NCBI RefSeq assembly: GCF_000826545.1
Contig: NZ_CDME01000008.1
Span: forward strand, 248,001-312,000
DNA length: 64,000 nucleotides
Direction: 5' to 3'
Origin: Kibdelosporangium sp. MJ126-NF4
GTDB lineage: Bacteria > Actinomycetota > Actinomycetes > Mycobacteriales > Pseudonocardiaceae
Positions 1-12,547 of the stretch are shown here, piece after piece. The notes beneath the pieces are model-generated. The model had not been told where the DNA came from and did no database searches. It saw only the letters and a program-made list of their open reading frames with translations. How positions within the stretch are numbered: position 1 is the first letter of the stretch; each line of letters opens with the position of its first letter. The translations under genes and the position numbers were made by a program.

Positions 1-2250
<2,250 letters not shown>

Positions 2251-2251
<1 letters not shown>

Positions 2252-2406
2252 TGCCCAAGGAAGTGCCGATCATCGGCCTGATGATCCTGGCCGGGTTCCT
2301 GCTCGGCGGCGTCTACGCGGCCTGGAAGACAGCAAAGGTCTTCGCCCTGCTGCTGGGCGTGCTGGCCGCGCTCGCAGTCGGCGGCGCAGTCGCCTGGATG
2401 CTCTAG
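2251..2406 (+). CDS. Small membrane protein of the his operon (51 aa)
   Basis: A 51-residue protein beginning MPKEVPIIGLMILAGF at a GTG that overlaps the last base of the hisB stop. A GAAGGG ribosome site lies about 8 bp upstream (2237-2242), so it is probably translated with hisB. The sequence is almost entirely hydrophobic: one membrane segment at about residues 7-25 and a second at about 30-50, joined by a short basic turn (AAWKTAK). It has no recognisable domain. Small hydrophobic proteins after hisB are common in actinomycete his operons, but no function is known to me; a structural or regulatory membrane role is only a guess. It is followed at once by a strong hairpin. Confidence 0.75.
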
Positions 2407-2411
2407 TACCT

Positions 2412-2457
2412 CTCGTGAGTGTTTAAGCGAGTTAGAACCGGCCTAAACACTCACGAG
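2412..2457. terminator. Palindromic bidirectional terminator
   Basis: Perfect 14-bp inverted repeat: CTCGTGAGTGTTTA at 2412-2425 pairs with its complement at 2444-2457 across an 18-bp loop. It lies exactly between the end of the his run on + and the end of the marR gene on -, so it can stop transcription from both sides. There is no long T-run, as is common for actinomycete hairpin terminators. Confidence 0.8.
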
Positions 2458-2465
2458 GCTTGACG

Positions 2466-2966
2466 TCACAGGTTTCGCAGGATTGAGCGCAGGCCGTCGA
2501 GGAAGTCCTCGAACCGGGCCAGTTCCTCCGGTGTGTACCGGCTGACCAGGCTGTCCAGCTGTGCGCTGAACGGGGCGAAGAACTCGCGTGCGGGCTCCTC
2601 GATTTGTGTGCTGCTGCGGATGGTCACTTTCCGCCGGTCAGCGTGTTCACGGCTGCGCACGATGTGCCCGAGCCGTTCGAGTCGGTTCAGCAGGTTCGTC
2701 GTCGCGCCCGTGGTCAGCGAAAGCCGTTCGCTCAGCTGTGTCGGGGACAGCGGCGCGCCGTGGTCCTCGGCGTAGAGGATCTCCACGAGCGCGGCGGCGT
2801 CGGTCGAGTGCAGGCCGAGCCAGGTGGCGAACTTGTTGGTGATGTCGGTGTAGTCGGCGCCGAACGCCCGCAGCCCGTCGAGGATCCGCACGGCATGCTC
2901 GCTGATCTCGCCTTGCGCCGAGTGCTGGCGCAGAGGACGGGGTTCGGGGTTTTCGGCGTGCGTCAT
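2466..2966 (-). CDS. MarR-family transcriptional regulator
   Basis: Winged-helix regulator of 166 residues from the start chosen here. The MarR DNA-binding core is visible: PLSPTQLSERLSLTTGATTNLLNRLERLGHIVRS, then the wing with the family Asp-Arg pair in EHADRRKVTI. The open frame runs 12 codons further upstream, but that ATG falls inside the palindromic operator at 2993-3013; starting at MTHAENPEP (2966) leaves the operator upstream, where an autoregulator's site is expected. It is divergent from the P450-like gene 69 bp away, so it probably represses itself and that gene in response to an unknown ligand. It is convergent with the his operon. Confidence 0.88.
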   Translation of the reverse strand: MTHAENPEPRPLRQHSAQGEISEHAVRILDGLRAFGADYTDITNKFATWLGLHSTDAAALVEILYAEDHGAPLSPTQLSERLSLTTGATTNLLNRLERLGHIVRSREHADRRKVTIRSSTQIEEPAREFFAPFSAQLDSLVSRYTPEELARFEDFLDGLRSILRNL

Positions 2967-2992
2967 CGTTGACAACCTACCTTCCTCAGATG

Positions 2993-3013
2993 GTAACTTC
3001 ATGATGAAGTTAC
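2993..3013. promoter_or_regulatory. Probable MarR operator in the marR/P450 divergent promoter
   Basis: Perfect palindrome with 9-bp arms: GTAACTTCA (2993-3001), spacer TGA, TGAAGTTAC (3005-3013). Its length and symmetry are typical of MarR sites. It is nested inside a wider, looser inverted repeat (ACAACCTACCTTCC near 2972-2985 and GGGGAAGGTTGT near 3019-3030). It lies between the two divergent starts. Confidence 0.75.
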
Positions 3014-3035
3014 TTTCTGGGGAAGGTTGTAACCG

Positions 3036-4079
3036 ATGATTGATCCCTTCACGCCAACCCAGCGCGGGATGGCGGAGACCAACCCGGTGCCTGCCGCGCT
3101 ACGAGCGGCGGGCCCACTGGTCGCGGTGGACGCGCCAGCGGGCGGCCAGGTGTGGATCGTGACCGACGGGGAACTGGCCAAGCAGGTGCTGGCCGACCCC
3201 CGGATAGTGAAGGACCCGGCGATGGCCCCGGAAAACTGGGACCCACTGACAGCGGGCCTGGAACCAACGGCGGCCCAGCGCCCATCCCTGACCACATTGG
3301 ACGGCCCAGAACACGCTGTTTTGCGCCGCGCGCAGGCACCGCTGCTGACAGGCAAGCGAATCCGCGCACAGCAGGCCAGAATCGAGGAGATCGCCCACGA
3401 CCTGCTGGCCGCGCATATGGGCGTCGTCGACCTGATGGCGGACTTCACGGTGCGCTTCCCACTCACGGTCCTGCTCGACATGATGGCCATCCCGCCGGAG
3501 AACGTGGACAAGGCCATGGAAGCGTGCAGGCTTCTGTACACCGACCAGGTCGCCGCGATCCAAGCGTTGATGGACATCGCCGGAACGGCTCAGGACGGTG
3601 GACTGGCTGCGGAACTCCGCGAACGTCTCGCAGGCACACCCGAAGAAGAGGTGCGCTACCACCTGTTCGGTCTGATCCTGGCCAGCCAGATCACCACGGA
3701 CGCGGCACTCGGCTTCGTGATCGCGGCAACCCTCGGCACATCCGACCCAGACCCGGTCGAGAAGGCGTTGCGGGAGAACCCACCCGCCCCCTTCAGCCTG
3801 TGGCGGTTCACAGCGGAGGCGATCGAGATCGCCGGAGTCCGACTGCCTCCGCGCGTGCCGGTCCTGGTGGACCTCGCCGGTCTCGGCCTGACATTCGGTG
3901 CCGGGGCGCACTACTGCGTCGGTGCGCAGCTGGCACTGGCAGAACTCCACGCTGTGCGAACGGTTCTGGCGCGTGACTTCCCGTCGGCCCGCCTGACAGT
4001 GCCCTACACGGACCTTGTCCAGCTCGTGATCGGCGGTGTCGGCAGCCGGTTGAAGGAGTTGCCTGTGGTTCTACGGTAG
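3036..4079 (+). CDS. Degenerate, shortened cytochrome P450-like protein
   Basis: P450 family by its heme loop, FGAGAHYCVGAQLALAEL, with Cys294 as expected thiolate ligand. At 347 residues it is about 50 shorter than usual bacterial P450s. Three features are abnormal. The ExxR motif of the K helix reads VEKALR (residues 241-246), so the invariant Glu is Lys243. The I-helix oxygen-activation motif A-G-x-x-T-T is replaced by ASQITTDA. The meander between the last beta strand and the heme loop, normally about 20 residues (NRDP...FPDPD), is missing: VLVDLAGLGL runs straight into FGAGAHYC. It may bind heme without normal monooxygenase activity, or be decaying. It is divergent from marR, and its end overlaps the Roco gene tail to tail by 9 bp. 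Confidence 0.8.
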   Translation: MIDPFTPTQRGMAETNPVPAALRAAGPLVAVDAPAGGQVWIVTDGELAKQVLADPRIVKDPAMAPENWDPLTAGLEPTAAQRPSLTTLDGPEHAVLRRAQAPLLTGKRIRAQQARIEEIAHDLLAAHMGVVDLMADFTVRFPLTVLLDMMAIPPENVDKAMEACRLLYTDQVAAIQALMDIAGTAQDGGLAAELRERLAGTPEEEVRYHLFGLILASQITTDAALGFVIAATLGTSDPDPVEKALRENPPAPFSLWRFTAEAIEIAGVRLPPRVPVLVDLAGLGLTFGAGAHYCVGAQLALAELHAVRTVLARDFPSARLTVPYTDLVQLVIGGVGSRLKELPVVLR

Positions 4080-6899
4080 ATACGCCTTGCGATGCTCGGC
4101 GCAGAGGTAATGTGTCAGGCCTTCCGGTGTGGTGGTGCGGGAAAGGCCGCCCCAGATCCGTTTCTCGTCGAGCTCCAGCAGCATCGCTTCGAGAGCACGG
4201 AAGTCAGCGTCGTTGTCGGCCCGCATCGACGGGACGTCGTCACCGTCATGAACCTCGGTGCGCAACGAGTCCGGCGCGCGGTTGACGAGTTCCTTCATCA
4301 GGTCGCAGTCGGCCTTGAGCTGCTGGCTGAGCTGGTCGACGGTGATGCCGAGGACCGGCCCGGCGAGCGGTGCCGTGTACTTGAGGACCTTCAGCACCTT
4401 CTGCATGTGCGGGCCGAACTTGCGGACCCACTCGTAGGGCTGCTTGATCGGATAACAGCCGTCCGGTTCGGGGAGCCGGTGCCACTGGCCGGGTTCCTCG
4501 CAGTAGAGGCGTAGCTCGAAGTTCCGCTTTCCCTTGGTCTGCACCAGTGCGAACACGCTGGGGCAGCGGGTCTCCTGCTGTGTCTGCGCGACTGTCCACA
4601 GGCGCAGGAGAATCCGCTGGTTGTATTCGGAGTTGTGCTCGATCGAGACCAGCCGCTCCTCGAACTGGGCGAGGCTCATGGTGGTGACATCCCGGTTGGA
4701 CGGAGCAAGACCGAGCAGGAGACCGCGGATGTCGACGTCCTCACCGGAGCGGTGGCACTCGATGGTGTACTTCGGCTTCGCCAGCCGCTTGCTGAGGTTG
4801 TCGTAGTTGAACAGCTCGGTGCAGTCTGGTTCGCACCGGCACGGGACCTCACGTCGGATCTCCAGCCCGGGGAAGCGTTCCAGTGTCCTGTTGAGACCGT
4901 CGTCCAGGATGGAGAAGAAGGCCGCGGGCGACGGTCCCCGGACAGTCAGCTCAACGGTTTTGCGGTGCGCGTCCGCCCTGACCAGGGCGAGCTGCTCGCC
5001 GTGCTGAAGAACCGCGCCGGTACGCCAGTGTTTGCTGATGCTGAACCGGTGTGAGCGCGCGATGAACCACGTCGGGATCCCGGGCGGCATGGTGTTGAGC
5101 CGGTACAGGACCTTGATCTCGTGCTGGCCCGCCATGCCGTCCCAGAGTTCCTGGTAGGACGGCGGATTCCAGGAGAGGCGCTCGACGACGAGGCTCACGT
5201 CGTCGGGCCGCCCGTCGACGCGGTAGGACAGGTCGTACTTGTCCATCATTCCAAGGAAGTGATAGCGAGTACCGGGATCGAGGCCTCGCCACAGTTCACT
5301 GAGATGCCTGCGCGTGAGGAGGCCGTGCTCGGCTTCGACCTCGTCGCTGTCGAGGACTTTGCTGATGTAGCCGTTGACCCATTCCGGCTGGAGAATGACG
5401 GTGTCGCAGAGCTCGGGATCATCGCTGTAGTACAGGATGTCGCCGAGTTCGTGCATTGCTTTCGCGATATATCGCTGTTGCACCGGGTCGGTGACACCTG
5501 TGGCGGCCATCAGCCGCCACATCTCGTCCGGGGTGATCTGGTTCTTGGCCGTTCCCCAGAGCACTTCGGCGGCGCGGTACCACGTTTTCGGCCATTCCGC
5601 GCCCATCAAGGGCAGGCTGGCCGCCTCAACGGCGATGAGTTCGTGCAGCCTGTCGATGCCCTGCCGGGTCCGGCTGTCCACGGCGGCGCTGGCGATGATC
5701 CGGGGATACTCACGCTTCAGATCCTCCAATGGGAAGTCCACCGGACGGTCCTCGGCATGCGTGACCACAAGCAAGATCGGCGATTCCGGCGCACGCGCGG
5801 AGATGATGTCGAGCCAGTAGCGAAGGCGGCCCTGTTCCCAGCCGTGCCGCGAGTTCCACACGAGGAGGAAGAGCGACCGATTGGTGAGGAAGAACTGGTG
5901 GGTGGCGTGGTAGATCTCCTGGCCGCCGAAGTCCCACACGTTCAGCCGCATGTCGACATTGGTTCGTTCCGGGTGTGGGATCGGCAGGTTCACGATCCTG
6001 ATGCCGTGCGTTGAGGACTCCGCCGGGTCGTACTTGGTTCCTGCCAGGGCCTTGATCAGCGAGGTCTTGCCGACCCCGCCCTCGCCGACGACAAGCAGCT
6101 TGGACAACCACAGCGGTTTCGCTCCTTGCCGCCGAGCCTTGAGGAAAGCGATGACGGACCTGGAGCCGCTTGCTGCGATCTCCGGTGGCGGGCTGACGAG
6201 GGGATTACCGGCCAGCGTGAGCTCATCGAGGTGAGGGAGGTCGGCGAGCACGTCCGGCAACGACGTGATTCGATTGCCCTGCAGATTCAGGGTTTGGAGC
6301 GCGGCCAGGTCAAGAACCTCGTCCGGTAGCGCGGTCAGGTAGTTCCTGGACATGTTCAGATGGCGAAGGCCACGCAGACCGCAGATGCTCTCGGGCAGTT
6401 CGGTGAATCGGTTCCCGTCGAGCGTGAGACGTTTCAGATTGGTGAGGTCCGAAATGCTCGTGGGCAGGGTGTGTAGTTTGTTCTCGCCCAGTAACAGGTG
6501 GGTCAGCTGCCTGAGCTGGCCGATCCACTCGGGAACCTCCAGCAGGCCGTCGGCAACCACGGCCAGGACCCGAAGAGTTCTGACGCCCGCCAGCCAGGAA
6601 GGCAACGCTATTACTCGACAACCGCTGATGTTGAGGATCTCAAGCTTGTCGAGGTTCGAGATGATCGAGGGCACCGTCTCGAAGAAGTTGCCTTGGAGTT
6701 CGAGTGCGGCGAGGCGATTCAGCTGCGCGAACCAGATCGGCAGTTCGGTGAGTTCGTTGTTGGCCAGGTCGAGTTCGGCCAAGTTGGTGAGTTCGGCAAG
6801 TTCGGGCGGTAGCGTTCGAAGACCCAATCTGCTCAGATCGAGTTCGCGATGGCCGGATCGGCGGGCTTCTTCGATTAGGCTCAGGGCCTCGTCCGACAT
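4071..6899 (-). CDS. Leucine-rich-repeat Roco (Roc-COR) GTPase
   Basis: 942-residue bacterial Roco protein, probably cytoplasmic. Residues about 15-240 are ten or so LRRs of the 23-residue LxxLxLxxNxLxxLP type. A Roc GTPase domain follows: P-loop GEGGVGKTS (272-280), switch II DFGGQE (323-328) and THAED (380-384) in the G4 position, which resembles the THxD of Roco proteins rather than NKxD. The COR region begins after about residue 450. The last ~350 residues include a cysteine-containing patch (CRCEPDCTE) that could bind a metal. The family hydrolyses GTP in a dimerisation-dependent cycle; biological roles of bacterial members are mostly unknown. It is a single gene that converges on the P450 with a 9-bp overlap. 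A role in defence or signalling is inference. Confidence 0.9.
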   Translation of the reverse strand: MSDEALSLIEEARRSGHRELDLSRLGLRTLPPELAELTNLAELDLANNELTELPIWFAQLNRLAALELQGNFFETVPSIISNLDKLEILNISGCRVIALPSWLAGVRTLRVLAVVADGLLEVPEWIGQLRQLTHLLLGENKLHTLPTSISDLTNLKRLTLDGNRFTELPESICGLRGLRHLNMSRNYLTALPDEVLDLAALQTLNLQGNRITSLPDVLADLPHLDELTLAGNPLVSPPPEIAASGSRSVIAFLKARRQGAKPLWLSKLLVVGEGGVGKTSLIKALAGTKYDPAESSTHGIRIVNLPIPHPERTNVDMRLNVWDFGGQEIYHATHQFFLTNRSLFLLVWNSRHGWEQGRLRYWLDIISARAPESPILLVVTHAEDRPVDFPLEDLKREYPRIIASAAVDSRTRQGIDRLHELIAVEAASLPLMGAEWPKTWYRAAEVLWGTAKNQITPDEMWRLMAATGVTDPVQQRYIAKAMHELGDILYYSDDPELCDTVILQPEWVNGYISKVLDSDEVEAEHGLLTRRHLSELWRGLDPGTRYHFLGMMDKYDLSYRVDGRPDDVSLVVERLSWNPPSYQELWDGMAGQHEIKVLYRLNTMPPGIPTWFIARSHRFSISKHWRTGAVLQHGEQLALVRADAHRKTVELTVRGPSPAAFFSILDDGLNRTLERFPGLEIRREVPCRCEPDCTELFNYDNLSKRLAKPKYTIECHRSGEDVDIRGLLLGLAPSNRDVTTMSLAQFEERLVSIEHNSEYNQRILLRLWTVAQTQQETRCPSVFALVQTKGKRNFELRLYCEEPGQWHRLPEPDGCYPIKQPYEWVRKFGPHMQKVLKVLKYTAPLAGPVLGITVDQLSQQLKADCDLMKELVNRAPDSLRTEVHDGDDVPSMRADNDADFRALEAMLLELDEKRIWGGLSRTTTPEGLTHYLCAEHRKAYLP

Positions 6900-6952
6900 G
6901 TAACCAGCGTCTCAGTCCAGGCGCTGCGCGTTAGCCCGTTTCCTGGTCCGTA

Positions 6953-6972
6953 ACCTGTTTGGAGCAACAGGT
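6953..6972. promoter_or_regulatory. Inverted repeat in the hisH promoter
   Basis: Perfect inverted repeat ACCTGTT - 6 bp - AACAGGT (6953-6972), ending at the likely -10 hexamer TACCCT (6972-6977). That hexamer is 7 bp before the hisH GTG, so the transcript would be leaderless. The repeat overlaps the -10/-35 spacer, a repressor-like position. The regulator is unknown. Confidence 0.5.
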
Positions 6973-6984
6973 ACCCTCTACCTC

Positions 6985-7605
6985 GTGCGAGTTGTCGTAT
7001 TGGACTACGGGTCGGGGAACCTTCGTTCCGTCGAACGTGCGCTTCAGCGCGTCGGCGCCGACGTCGAGGTCACGGCTGACCGCCATGCGGCGCTCAACGC
7101 GGACGGTCTCGTCGTTCCTGGTGTCGGGGCGTTCGCCGCGTGCATGAAGGGCCTGAAGTCCGTCCACGGCCACCGCACGGTCGGCACGCGCCTCGCGGGC
7201 GGCCGTCCTGTCCTCGGCATCTGTGTCGGGATGCAGATCTTGTTCGCGCGGGGCATCGAGCACGGCGAGGAGACCGAGGGCTGCGACGAGTGGCCCGGCA
7301 CGGTCGAGCGCCTCGAGGCTGATGTCGTCCCGCACATGGGATGGAACACGGTCCGCGCCCCCGAGAACACCACGTTGTTCGACGGCTTGGACGCGGACAC
7401 GAGGTTCTACTTTGTCCACTCGTACGGTGTGCGCAAGTGGGAGCTTCAGCCGTCCGAGACGCTCGCGGCGCCGCTGGTCACCTGGGCGAACCACGGCTGC
7501 GATTTTGTCGCAGCCGTGGAGAACGGCGCCTTGTCAGCCACTCAGTTCCACCCGGAGAAGTCCGGCGACGCCGGAGCGCACCTGCTTCGGAACTGGCTCA
7601 AGTCT

Positions 7606-7611
<6 letters not shown>
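6985..7611 (+). CDS. hisH: Imidazole glycerol phosphate synthase, glutaminase subunit
   Basis: Class I glutamine amidotransferase of 208 residues. It releases ammonia from glutamine and passes it to HisF for IGP and AICAR formation. The nucleophile is Cys80 in [12 protein letters not shown], and the His-Glu pair is in QFHPEKSG (His189, Glu191). The GTG start is supported by the conserved beginning [13 protein letters not shown] and by a -10-like TACCCT 7 bp upstream. In this window hisH is separated from hisB by about 4.7 kb of accessory genes and from priA by a protease gene, whereas in many actinomycetes hisB-hisH-priA are contiguous. Its 3' end overlaps the convergent protease gene by 6 bp. 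Confidence 0.97.
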
Positions 7612-9978
<2,367 letters not shown>

Positions 9979-10153
9979 CCACTCTCAATCGTTGGAGGAG
10001 CGAGCATGCGATTACCGATGGTGGTCATTGGATCTTGACGCGGATAGCGGTAAAAATTCACATGGAGAGTGGACGTAACAGTTTGCCGTAGCCCGATGGC
10101 GCGGGAATCGGGCGCGATCGGGCGCCCGAAAGTGGCCAAGTAGAGTCTTGGCC
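9979..10153. promoter_or_regulatory. Divergent intergenic region with leaderless priA promoter
   Basis: 175 bp between the divergent protease (-) and priA (+). A -10-like TAGAGT at 10141-10146 is 7 bp before GTG 10154, which would give a leaderless priA mRNA. No clear -35 for priA and no clear protease promoter could be assigned; no small gene is evident. Confidence 0.45.
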
Positions 10154-10885
10154 GTGACTCTGACGCTGCTGCCCGCTGTCGACGTGGTCGACGGCAAAGC
10201 CGTCCGCCTCGTGCAGGGCGAGGCCGGTACCGAGACCGGTTACGGTGATCCGCTGGAGGCCGCCTTGGCCTGGCAGCGTGACGGCGCGGAGTGGATCCAT
10301 CTGGTCGACCTGGACGCGGCCTTCGGCCGGGGGAACAACCGCGAGCTGATCGCTCGGATGGTCGGCGAGCTGGACATCCAGGTGGAGTTGGGCGGCGGGA
10401 TCAGGGACAACGAGTCGTTGAAGGCGGCGTTGGCCACGGGGTGTCGTCGGGTGAACCTGGGTACGGCGGCGCTGGAGGATCCGGAGTGGTGCGCCCAGGC
10501 GATCGCGGAGTACGGCGACAAGATCGCCGTGGGTCTGGATGTGCGGATCACTGAGGCCGGGCACCGGTTGGCGGCGCGTGGCTGGACTCAGGACGGCGGC
10601 GACCTGTGGGACGTGCTGGACCGGTTGGACCGGGACGGCTGCAGCCGTTACGTGGTCACTGACGTGAGCAAGGACGGCACGTTGCAGGGGCCGAACCTGG
10701 ACCTGTTGGGCGAGATCTGTGCCCGGACGGACGCCCCGATCGTCGCTTCCGGTGGGGTTTCCTCTGTGGATGACCTGGTGGCGATTGCCCGGCTGGAGCA
10801 GGACGGCGTCGAAGGCGCGATCATCGGCAAGGCCTTGTACGCCGGTGCTTTCACCCTGCCGGAAGCCCTCGCCGCAACCCGCTGA
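10154..10885 (+). CDS. priA: Phosphoribosyl isomerase A, bifunctional HisA/TrpF
   Basis: TIM-barrel ProFAR isomerase of 243 residues; in actinomycetes PriA also performs the TrpF step (phosphoribosyl anthranilate isomerisation). Visible features are [21 protein letters not shown] at the N-terminus with the first catalytic Asp, the phosphate-binding ELGGGIRD, the actinobacterial loop [16 protein letters not shown] with the PriA tryptophan, and [14 protein letters not shown] with the second catalytic Asp. I chose GTG 10154 because it follows TAGAGT by 7 bp; TTG 10148 would add two residues. No separate trpF is present beside trpC-trpB-trpA in this window, which fits dual function. Its stop is 1 bp from the end of the convergent Uma2 gene. 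Confidence 0.95.
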   Translation: MTLTLLPAVDVVDGKAVRLVQGEAGTETGYGDPLEAALAWQRDGAEWIHLVDLDAAFGRGNNRELIARMVGELDIQVELGGGIRDNESLKAALATGCRRVNLGTAALEDPEWCAQAIAEYGDKIAVGLDVRITEAGHRLAARGWTQDGGDLWDVLDRLDRDGCSRYVVTDVSKDGTLQGPNLDLLGEICARTDAPIVASGGVSSVDDLVAIARLEQDGVEGAIIGKALYAGAFTLPEALAATR

Positions 10886-10886
10886 C

Positions 10887-11453
10887 TTACACGACGAGAT
10901 CGCCGAGGTCGACCGTCATGGCGAAAGGATCCGTGACGGTCATCATGCCCGCGCTCATGCCTGCGGACGCGTACACGCCGGTTGTGGGGTCGAGTCGGTA
11001 GCGGAACACAGCCAGCTTCGGGGCATCGTCGGCTTCGTTCTCGATTCGCCAGAAGTGCTCGATTCCGGCCGACGCGTACTCGGCTGGCTTGTCGGTCTGG
11101 TCCGCGGTGATGGAGCCAGGCGACATGACCTCCACGACGAGGTGGCAGTGCTGGGGTCGAAGCACCTCGTCGTCCGGCAATGCCGAGTCGTAGACGACGA
11201 CATCGGGCCGCCGGTTGAGCAGTGGCACATCCCGCAGGCGGAGATCCACATCGGTAGCCACAGCAAATGCGCTACCGCAGGTGTCCTCCAGGATGTTCGC
11301 GAGCCTGCGCGCGATGAGCTGGTGCAGGCGGCGCGGAGTTGCCTGCACGACAATGGTTCCGTCAACGATCTCGACTTGGCGGCAGACGTCTTCCGGGAGC
11401 GTTTCGTAGCGCTCGGCGGTCAGAGGTGGTCGTGGTTCACTGGTTGAGGGCAT
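10887..11453 (-). CDS. Uma2-family (DUF820) putative endonuclease
   Basis: 188-residue PD-(D/E)XK-like protein of the Uma2 family. The core is visible: EIVDGTIVV and HQLIARRLANIL in the N-terminal half, then RRPDVVVYD and the HLVVEVMSPGS strand with its acidic residue, then KPAEYASAGIEHFWRIE. Uma2 proteins are expanded in cyanobacteria and actinomycetes; their function is poorly known despite the nuclease-like fold. It is last in a minus-strand set, overlapping the DUF397 gene by 17 bp, so XRE-DUF397-Uma2 probably form one operon. Confidence 0.88.
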   Translation of the reverse strand: MPSTSEPRPPLTAERYETLPEDVCRQVEIVDGTIVVQATPRRLHQLIARRLANILEDTCGSAFAVATDVDLRLRDVPLLNRRPDVVVYDSALPDDEVLRPQHCHLVVEVMSPGSITADQTDKPAEYASAGIEHFWRIENEADDAPKLAVFRYRLDPTTGVYASAGMSAGMMTVTDPFAMTVDLGDLVV

Positions 11454-11622
11454 GGATCAAGGCGTGCCAGGTGTGCTCGGGGAGGACCAGTGCTCCGGCG
11501 GCGCGGTTCTTGGTGTCACGAATCCCGACTGAGCCTGCCGCGATGGCGACTTCGACACACGAACCGTCCTCGTGCGTACCGCTGTGACTGGACTTGCGCC
11601 ACCGAGTGGTTCCAAGATCCAT
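11437..11622 (-). CDS. DUF397 small protein (first copy)
   Basis: 61-residue DUF397 protein with the family signature WRKSSHSG near the N-terminus, then SCVEVAIA, the IRDTKN turn and a final Trp-rich segment. DUF397 proteins nearly always sit beside an XRE regulator with a DUF5753 domain and are thought to work with it, antitoxin- or switch-like, as in the Streptomyces BldB/Scr1-type pairs. Here the XRE gene is 6 bp upstream and the Uma2 gene overlaps downstream. A second pair is present at 57540-58596. Exact function is unknown. Confidence 0.9.
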   Translation of the reverse strand: MDLGTTRWRKSSHSGTHEDGSCVEVAIAAGSVGIRDTKNRAAGALVLPEHTWHALIHALNQ

Positions 11623-11628
11623 CTTGTC

Positions 11629-12477
11629 TCATCCTTTGTCGTAGGCGGCTGCCTTTCGGGCCAGGAAATCCACCGATTCGGGTGAGTCCAGCGCCGCCTC
11701 CATCAGCGTATCGGTCGCCTGCCGGTACGGGACCACATCTCCTGGATCGTCTATGTAACCGGTTGCCCGCTTGTGCTCCAGGAAGATCAGCGGCCGCGCT
11801 TTGGCGAACTCCAGGGTGATGTAGGAGCCGTCTAGTCCGGTGTGTGCGCCGCGTTCGAACGGGATGACGCGGACTTCGACGTTGCGGAGACGGCTCAGGT
11901 CCATGATGTGGCGGAGTTGCTCGGCCATGACCCGCGGGCCGCCGACGGGCCTGCTGAGTGCGGCTTCGTCGATGATTGTGAGGCAGTACGGAGGCTGCAA
12001 CCGAGTGAGGACCCGCTGGCGTTCGAGGCGGTTCGAGATTCTTCTTTCCGCGATCTGGCTTGGTACTTGAGCGGCTGCCATCAGGGCACGAGTGTAGTCG
12101 GCTGTCTGCATCAGGCCTGGAATGCGCAGCATGGAGACATCGATGATCCTGGTTGCCTCGGCCTCGAACCTGATCAAATTGCGGAGATGTTTCGGGGTGG
12201 TGGCGCGGCTCGCCACCCACCAGTCCGGGAGGGCGGTCTCCCTTGACATGGCGAGTACTCGTTCTCGTTCCTTGCCTGTCACGCCATAGATCGCCAGCAG
12301 TGCCGACGTCTCCTCGGGGCCGATCACCCGGTTGCCGAGTTCCATCCGGTTGAGCGTCGCTGCCGACATCCCGACGCGCTTGGCGGCATCCCGGGTGTTG
12401 AGGCCAGACTCGGCGCGTAGATCCTTCAGTTCGGCCGCGAGACCACGAATCCTTGCTGTACCGCGTTTCATGTTCAC
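11629..12477 (-). CDS. XRE-family regulator with DUF5753 (Scr1-like, first copy)
   Basis: 282-residue regulator with an N-terminal helix-turn-helix (LAAELKDLRAESGLNTRDAAKRVGMSAATLNRMELG, about residues 13-47) and a C-terminal DUF5753 effector domain. Hallmarks of that domain are IPGLMQTADYTRALM, RLERQRVL, IIDEAALSRPVGG and VRVIPFERGAH. The family occurs in many paralogues in Streptomyces and Pseudonocardiaceae, each paired with DUF397, and may control developmental or stress genes. The N-terminus has two possible ATGs (12477, 12471). It is transcribed with DUF397 and Uma2. Confidence 0.92.
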   Translation of the reverse strand: MNMKRGTARIRGLAAELKDLRAESGLNTRDAAKRVGMSAATLNRMELGNRVIGPEETSALLAIYGVTGKERERVLAMSRETALPDWWVASRATTPKHLRNLIRFEAEATRIIDVSMLRIPGLMQTADYTRALMAAAQVPSQIAERRISNRLERQRVLTRLQPPYCLTIIDEAALSRPVGGPRVMAEQLRHIMDLSRLRNVEVRVIPFERGAHTGLDGSYITLEFAKARPLIFLEHKRATGYIDDPGDVVPYRQATDTLMEAALDSPESVDFLARKAAAYDKG

Positions 12478-12547
12478 CCGCGGATTTCATCGTGTCCGGC
12501 GGGGCCCCGCCATTACACGAACGGGCTATCTGTCCCTCCGGGCGGGA

